From Simkania negevensis (GTDB lineage: Bacteria > Chlamydiota > Chlamydiia > Chlamydiales > Simkaniaceae), in NCBI GenBank assembly GCA_016191565.1, contig JACPWA010000063.1:1-10562 (forward strand): DNA of 10,562 nt. The letters run 5' to 3'. The notes below the pieces were generated by a model. It did not search any database. It was not told the DNA's origin and saw only the letters and a program-made list of their open reading frames with translations. Numbering within the stretch: position 1 is the first letter of the stretch; the number at the start of each line of letters is the position of its first letter. The position numbers and the translations under genes were made by a program. Positions 7,151-10,562 of this stretch are shown piece after piece.

Positions 7151-7171
7151 TTACTATTTTAGAAATAGTAA
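7151..7171. promoter_or_regulatory. Perfect 9-bp dyad in the pgeF leader (possible operator)
   Basis: ttactattt (7151–7159) and aaatagtaa (7163–7171) are perfect reverse complements around TAG. On the minus strand a run of seven T residues precedes the hairpin rather than following it, and on the plus strand A residues follow, so it does not look like a terminator in either direction. It lies 23 nt upstream of the pgeF start. A regulator binding site or an mRNA leader hairpin are both possible; neither is shown. Confidence 0.4.
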
Positions 7172-7220
7172 AAAAATGACTTTGTTTTCCAGCTTAAACT
7201 TAACTACCAACAGGTTATGT

Positions 7221-7248
7221 TTGACCAATTTATCGGCAATTATAGAAT
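7221..7248 (+). promoter_or_regulatory. Probable sigma70-type promoter for the CPBP–mcsA–mcsB group
   Basis: TTGACC (7221–7226) is followed after 16 nt by TAGAAT (7243–7248); both boxes match consensus at five of six bases. The start point would be near 7255, inside a perfect palindrome, leaving a leader of about 95 nt before the ATG at 7352. It is the only strong plus-strand promoter in the 223-nt divergent intergenic region. Confidence 0.5.
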
Positions 7249-7259
7249 AGTCGCGACTA
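7248..7259. promoter_or_regulatory. 12-bp palindrome over the predicted transcription start
   Basis: tagtcgcgacta is a perfect 12-bp self-complementary sequence that begins at the last base of the predicted -10 box and covers the expected start point. A repressor operator would sit well here. The GC-rich centre stands out from the AT-rich surroundings. No matching second copy was seen in the window. Confidence 0.35.
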
Positions 7260-7288
7260 ATCTGCGATAGTGTATAAAATGGTCAGAT

Positions 7289-7303
7289 ATCAGTCCAACT
7301 GAT
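7289..7303. repeat. Short inverted repeat in the 5' leader of the CPBP gene
   Basis: atcagt (7289–7294) and actgat (7298–7303) are reverse complements around CCA, about 35–50 nt downstream of the predicted start point. It may be an operator half-site pair or a small leader hairpin. It is too short to exclude chance. Confidence 0.25.
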
Positions 7304-7351
7304 CGTCTCTATGCAAACTCTTTCTCCTCAACCTATGTAGCAAAGTGGTCT

Positions 7352-8257
7352 ATGGTAAAAGAATTTTCTTACTGGATCTTTTTTCAGCAGCCCTTTGTAT
7401 CTCTTGCTTTCTTTTCTCTCATCATGGCTTTTACCAGCCTTTGGCTCTATAAACGAGTCTGGCTTTGGCTCTCTTTCCTCTCCATTTCTTTTTTCTTTGC
7501 TATAATGAGCAAGCTAATCGACTCATACGGTTTGACCGCTCTCGCCTTTCTATTTCTTGTACATCTTATCCTTACCAAGCCAATGAAAAAGAGGTGGCGT
7601 CTTTTCTATATCAGTGCTACTACTTTCCTTTCCCTTGCCCTATTCCTCCATCTCCTTCCTTGGTTTCATAATTGGAAGATGGCAGAAAAAATCTCGATTA
7701 GTAGTCATGGAGTCCCCTATACCCTTTTTCTTAACTACGACAAACCTTTCATCGGCTTTTTTCCTTTGGCTCTTTCGATTCCTCTTACGCGCAACTTACA
7801 ACAGTTCAAAACTACTTTTATCAAAATCTTTGCCCTTTCCCTTCTTGGCCTTCTTCTCCTTCTCCTTCTTACTTTCTCTTTTCATCTAGTCCATATTGAT
7901 CTCAAATTTCCCAGAATTTCAGGAGTCTGGCTCATTGCTAATCTTTTTTTTGTCACCATTGCTGAAGAGGCTTTTTTCCGCGGTTTTTTGCAAAGGGAAA
8001 TCGAAAAGTTCTTCCCCTCTTCTTACGGGACGCCTCTAAGCATTTTTCTGGTCTCTCTTTTTTTTGCCCTCCTTCATTTAGGGTTTGTTTTTGACTTCTC
8101 TTTCGCCTTCCTTGCCTTTGTAGCCAGTCTGATTTATGGGACAATCTACTGGCTAACAAGATCTATCGAGGGTGCCATTTTTGCCCACTTTCTCTTTAAC
8201 CTCACCCACTTCTTCTTCTTCACCTATCCTCTACTTGACAAGCAGTTGCCTCATTAA
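7352..8257 (+). CDS. CPBP-family intramembrane metalloprotease
   Basis: A 301-aa, very hydrophobic protein with about seven or eight membrane segments: roughly 15–32, 36–54, 58–74, 86–104, 134–146, 157–178, 190–206, then several in the C-terminal domain. The CPBP (CAAX protease/bacteriocin-processing, formerly Abi) signatures are complete: EEAFFR with Glu205-Glu206 and Arg210, FFALLH with His242, and HFLFN with His279 and Asn283. These form the glutamate/histidine active site of Rce1-like proteases in the inner membrane. The N-terminal half (to about 180) adds membrane segments beyond the catalytic core. The substrate is unknown; bacterial members act in membrane-protein processing, bacteriocin immunity or stress. 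The ribosome-binding site is weak. It is first in a likely transcription unit, with mcsA starting 25 nt after its stop. The plus-strand sequence is strikingly T-rich, as expected for many Phe/Leu codons. Confidence 0.9.
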   Translation: MVKEFSYWIFFQQPFVSLAFFSLIMAFTSLWLYKRVWLWLSFLSISFFFAIMSKLIDSYGLTALAFLFLVHLILTKPMKKRWRLFYISATTFLSLALFLHLLPWFHNWKMAEKISISSHGVPYTLFLNYDKPFIGFFPLALSIPLTRNLQQFKTTFIKIFALSLLGLLLLLLLTFSFHLVHIDLKFPRISGVWLIANLFFVTIAEEAFFRGFLQREIEKFFPSSYGTPLSIFLVSLFFALLHLGFVFDFSFAFLAFVASLIYGTIYWLTRSIEGAIFAHFLFNLTHFFFFTYPLLDKQLPH

Positions 8258-8282
8258 TACTCTCTATGATAAATAGCCATAC

Positions 8283-8789
8283 ATGGAACAAGAGGAAAGA
8301 CCCCTAGAGTGCGCTACCTGTCAGCGGAAAGTTGAAGTGACTTACCATAAGCTGATTCAAGGAGTAAAAAACAGCTTCTATTGCTGCTCCACTTGTCCCC
8401 ATCTGAGAAAGAAGTTAGGGGAAACCCCCCTTGATATAAACAACCTCTCTTCTTCTGTTTGCAATCACTGCCACACCTCCCTTGAAAGCATCTCTAAAGG
8501 GCAGCCTGTAGGCTGTTTTGAATGCTATAAAGTGTTTGAAAAAGAAATCTTAGACTATCTGACTGCAACGAAAAAAATTGCTTTCAATCCTCATCTTTCT
8601 GTAGAAAAAAAGAGTTCCTTCCATGTGGGGAAATCACCCGAAGAATCCTTTAACCAATCTCTTGCCAAACGCTTAGAAGCTTTTCATCAATCTTTAAGTG
8701 AAGCTCTTGTGAAAGAAAATTATGAACAGGCCGCCTGGCTACGCGATCAAATAGAGGAGCTACAGAAAAAAACAGATGAGCAAAGATAA
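8283..8789 (+). CDS. mcsA: McsA-like zinc-finger/UVR-domain protein
   Basis: A 168-aa cytosolic protein with four CxxC pairs: Cys10/13, Cys35/38 (a third Cys at 34), Cys60/63 and Cys78/81. These make two four-cysteine zinc sites, followed by a UVR-type helical hairpin at about 128–163 (KRLEAFHQSLSEALVKENYE, then QAAWLRDQIEEL). In Bacillus McsA has the same layout and activates the arginine kinase McsB, feeding ClpC-dependent proteolysis. Length and domain order match. It overlaps mcsB by 14 nt, so the two are translationally linked, consistent with a complex. No clear Shine-Dalgarno precedes its ATG. Because the partner kinase here is degenerate, McsA may serve as an adaptor rather than a kinase activator; that is inference. 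Confidence 0.88.
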   Translation: MEQEERPLECATCQRKVEVTYHKLIQGVKNSFYCCSTCPHLRKKLGETPLDINNLSSSVCNHCHTSLESISKGQPVGCFECYKVFEKEILDYLTATKKIAFNPHLSVEKKSSFHVGKSPEESFNQSLAKRLEAFHQSLSEALVKENYEQAAWLRDQIEELQKKTDEQR

Positions 8790-9834
8790 GGATTTTTTTT
8801 CTCTCCTTACCTCCCTAGGAGCCCAAGGGGGAACTAAAGATCCCATCTGGCTCTTTTCCCATTTTCTCCTCTCTCGCAACCTTTTCTCCTATCCCTTTTC
8901 TTCTAAACTTTCCAAGGAAAAAAAAGGAGAAATGACCCATCGCGTTAGAGAAGCTTTTTGTGCCTCCCCTTTCCTTGAAGATAGCTCCTTTTTCCCTTCA
9001 GAAAAGCTTGGCCCGATGCAGCAGGAACTTCTTGCAGAACAGACTCTTCTCTTAGATTCCTTTCCAAAACACTTAGAAGGACTTCTCATTGACCCTTCAG
9101 CTTCTTTTTTTGTGAGCTTCGGAGGAGAGGATCACCTCCTTTTTCATGCCCTTGATCGAGGTATGGATTGGAAAAATATCTGGGAAAAGCTCTTCAATAT
9201 TGAAGGAGAAATCGGAAAGAAACACCCTTTTGCCTACTCCTCTCAATTTGGCTATTTGACTTCCAATCCTTCCCTTTCCGGCACAGCTCTCACCCTTAAA
9301 GTCATTCTCCATCTTCCTGCTCTCATTCATTTGGAACAGATCGAAGAGGTGCTCATCAAAGAGCGGATAGAGGGAATTAAAGGAAGGGGACTAGGAGGAG
9401 AGCAGTACATTGGTGATCTTCTTTCTATTTCTAATCAGATCACCTTGGGACTAAGAGAAGATCAGATCCTCGAAAAAGTGCACAAGATGGCCTTTAGCCT
9501 AGTCAATTACGAAAAGCTCCTACAGAAAGAGGTGCAAAAGTCCCCCCCTATTTCTCTTATCGACCAGATCGCCCGCTCTCTTGCCCTCCTCCAAAACAGC
9601 TATCAAATGGAAGTTAAGGAGGCCATGAAAGCTCTCAGTTTCCTTAAACTCGGTGTCACTCTACAATGGATAGAAGGAGTGAATGAAGGAAAGATCGAAA
9701 AACTTTTTTTCCAGGTCGGTCGGGGCTATCTTACCTTAAGTTCAAAAGAAAAAATGGAATGGGAGGCAGTCCCAAGGGAAAGGGCTCTTCTTCTTCAAAA
9801 AGAACTTAAAAAGGGAAAATTTCTTCTCAAGTGA
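8776..9834 (+). CDS. mcsB: McsB-like phosphagen-kinase-fold protein with degenerate active site
   Basis: A 352-aa protein, near the 363 aa of Bacillus McsB, the protein-arginine kinase that tags proteins for ClpCP. Homology is clear: RNL near 34–36, EDH (118–120), GYLTS…GT…HLPAL (159–183), and ISNQITLG (218–225). Compared from memory with B. subtilis McsB, signature residues are lost. SSRIR becomes SHFLL (28–32; both ATP-phosphate arginines gone). NEEDH becomes GGEDH (116–120). The catalytic-loop Cys of SCPTNVGTG becomes Asn164. The Arg of GLRAS becomes Thr173. RGIYGEGS aligns to KGRGLGGE (202–209). The phosphoarginine-binding RDxxRA motif near the C-terminus is reduced to VPRERA (332–337). 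No frameshift is needed to explain this and the frame is open throughout. It is probably an inactive or repurposed pseudokinase; annotated arginine kinases of Chlamydia may be similar. It overlaps mcsA by 14 nt and the next gene by 4 nt. Confidence 0.85.
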   Translation: MSKDKDFFSLLTSLGAQGGTKDPIWLFSHFLLSRNLFSYPFSSKLSKEKKGEMTHRVREAFCASPFLEDSSFFPSEKLGPMQQELLAEQTLLLDSFPKHLEGLLIDPSASFFVSFGGEDHLLFHALDRGMDWKNIWEKLFNIEGEIGKKHPFAYSSQFGYLTSNPSLSGTALTLKVILHLPALIHLEQIEEVLIKERIEGIKGRGLGGEQYIGDLLSISNQITLGLREDQILEKVHKMAFSLVNYEKLLQKEVQKSPPISLIDQIARSLALLQNSYQMEVKEAMKALSFLKLGVTLQWIEGVNEGKIEKLFFQVGRGYLTLSSKEKMEWEAVPRERALLLQKELKKGKFLLK

Positions 9835-10562
9835 CTAAGGTTATCACCAAAGCGATTCTATTAATGGGAGGAGAAGGGCTCCGTTTTGGAGCAACCTTGC
9901 CTAAACAATTCCTACGCCTTTCTGGCAAAAAGATCTACCTTCATACCCTCGATACCTTTCTTACGTTTCCTGAATTTCAAGAGATCCTCCTCGTGTGTCA
10001 TAAAGATTGGGTAGAAGAGGTAGAAAAGGAGTGCACATCTTCTAGAGTGCGAGTGCTCACAGGGGGAAGAACAAGACAGGAATCCTCTTATTTGGGGCTC
10101 CTCGCCTGCAGGAGCGAAACCGACTTTGTGGTGATTCACGATGCAGTCCGTCCTTTCGTCTCTAAAAAAATCATTCAAGCAAGTTTAGATGCCCTGAAAC
10201 AGCACCTGGCGGTAGACACTTGTATCCCCTCTCAAGACACCATTGTCTATGCAAAAAATCTAGAGGAGATCACCTCAATTCCTAACCGTTTAGAATACTT
10301 GCGGGGACAAACACCTCAAAGTTTTTCTTATCCTCTTATCCTCAGAGCGCATCAAAAAGCAGAGATAGAAAATGCCTCTGATGACTGCCGTCTTGTCTTA
10401 AACCTCGGAGAAAAAGTGCACATTGTTCTAGGCTCTGAGGATAATATTAAAATCACAACAGAGCTCGACCTTTTTCTCGCTGAGCAGCTCATCCGACTTA
10501 AAACTCCTTCTCCCTCCTCTGCAGCAAACGCCTCCCTCAAAGGAAAGACCTTTGCCATCACT
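9831..10562 (+). CDS. TarI/IspD-type cytidylyltransferase, probably fused to a short-chain dehydrogenase (cut by window edge)
   Basis: An open frame of 244 codons from a GTG at 9831 that overlaps the mcsB stop (GTGA). The first ATG in frame (9864) would delete the first beta strand, so GTG is preferred. Seen: the CTP-binding loop GGEGLRFG (13–20), PKQF (24–27), HDAVRPFV (103–110), AVDT and DTIV near 127–140, IPNR (150–153), GQTPQSF (159–165), SDDCRL (183–188) and NIKITT (205–210). AVDT, DTIV, IPNR and GQTPQ resemble TarI (ribitol-5-phosphate cytidylyltransferase) more than IspD, which usually has RxxLW…TPQ. After a Pro/Ser/Ala-rich linker (about 225–235) comes LKGKTFAIT, the usual first strand of a short-chain dehydrogenase, just before the edge. 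That is the layout of Haemophilus Bcs1/Acs1 CDP-ribitol synthase, in which one domain makes ribitol 5-phosphate and the other activates it. Product assignment: inference; IspD remains possible. Confidence 0.85.
   Translation, partial: MTKVITKAILLMGGEGLRFGATLPKQFLRLSGKKIYLHTLDTFLTFPEFQEILLVCHKDWVEEVEKECTSSRVRVLTGGRTRQESSYLGLLACRSETDFVVIHDAVRPFVSKKIIQASLDALKQHLAVDTCIPSQDTIVYAKNLEEITSIPNRLEYLRGQTPQSFSYPLILRAHQKAEIENASDDCRLVLNLGEKVHIVLGSEDNIKITTELDLFLAEQLIRLKTPSPSSAANASLKGKTFAIT

Noticed and set aside
7151..7171. 9-bp dyad as a Rho-independent terminator
   Set aside because: The T-run precedes it on the minus strand and A residues follow it on the plus strand, so no U-tract follows the hairpin in either direction.
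7144..7172. Minus-strand TTTACT-N17-TGTAAT as the pgeF promoter
   Set aside because: The start point would leave under 10 nt of leader before the pgeF ATG, too short for its ribosome site, and the boxes overlap the 9-bp dyad.
8776..9834. Frameshift or pseudogene explanation for the odd McsB motifs
   Set aside because: The frame is open across the whole family length and conserved blocks appear in order on both sides of the altered motifs, so substitutions rather than frame damage explain them.
9831..10562. Plain IspD (MEP pathway) annotation for the last gene
   Set aside because: The IPNR and GQTPQSF blocks and the SDR-like start after the linker fit TarI/Bcs1 better; IspD is kept as an alternative.

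Overview
The window looks like an AT-leaning bacterial chromosome segment, most probably from the Chlamydiota and more likely an environmental (Parachlamydia/Simkania/Waddlia-like) lineage than Chlamydia itself. The main clue is the mcsA–mcsB pair whose kinase-like McsB has lost most phosphagen-kinase signature residues; as I recall, Chlamydia carries a comparable pair annotated as arginine kinase. The Gram-negative Kdo gene kdsB and a sufB–sufC module fit. The phylum call is an inference, not proved by the sequence.

Layout. Positions 1–7128 are all on the minus strand. In transcription order they hold pgeF (7128–6418), then rfbC–rfbD–rfbB–kdsB (6338–3123), packed with a 4-bp overlap, abutting genes and a 1-nt gap. 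Next come two tandem paralogous small proteins of unknown function (2998–2558 intact, 2496–2011 with an in-frame TAG), two hairpin terminators (1958–1882), and sufB followed by the first third of sufC, which runs off the left edge. Positions 7352–10562 are on the plus strand: a CPBP-type intramembrane protease, mcsA, mcsB, and a cytidylyltransferase of TarI/IspD type that runs off the right edge as a second domain begins. The 7129–7351 intergenic region is divergent and holds a good sigma70-like promoter and three dyads.

Function. RmlC, RmlD and RmlB convert dTDP-glucose towards dTDP-L-rhamnose, and KdsB makes CMP-Kdo. This is a small surface-sugar nucleotide operon, though rmlA (dTDP-glucose synthesis) is not in the window. 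The last gene resembles ribitol-5-phosphate cytidylyltransferase fused to a short-chain dehydrogenase, an architecture known for CDP-ribitol synthesis. If so, a second activated surface-polymer precursor is encoded only a few kilobases away. SufB/SufC belong to Fe-S cluster assembly, PgeF to purine nucleoside or misincorporated-muropeptide clean-up, and McsA/McsB with the CPBP protease look like a protein quality-control or stress group.

Most worth a second look: the McsB-like protein with a stripped kinase active site, the TarI–SDR fusion, the rhamnose/Kdo operon in a presumed chlamydial genome, and the tandem paralogs of which one is interrupted by a single stop codon. No tRNA, rRNA, CRISPR array, insertion sequence or replication origin was seen.
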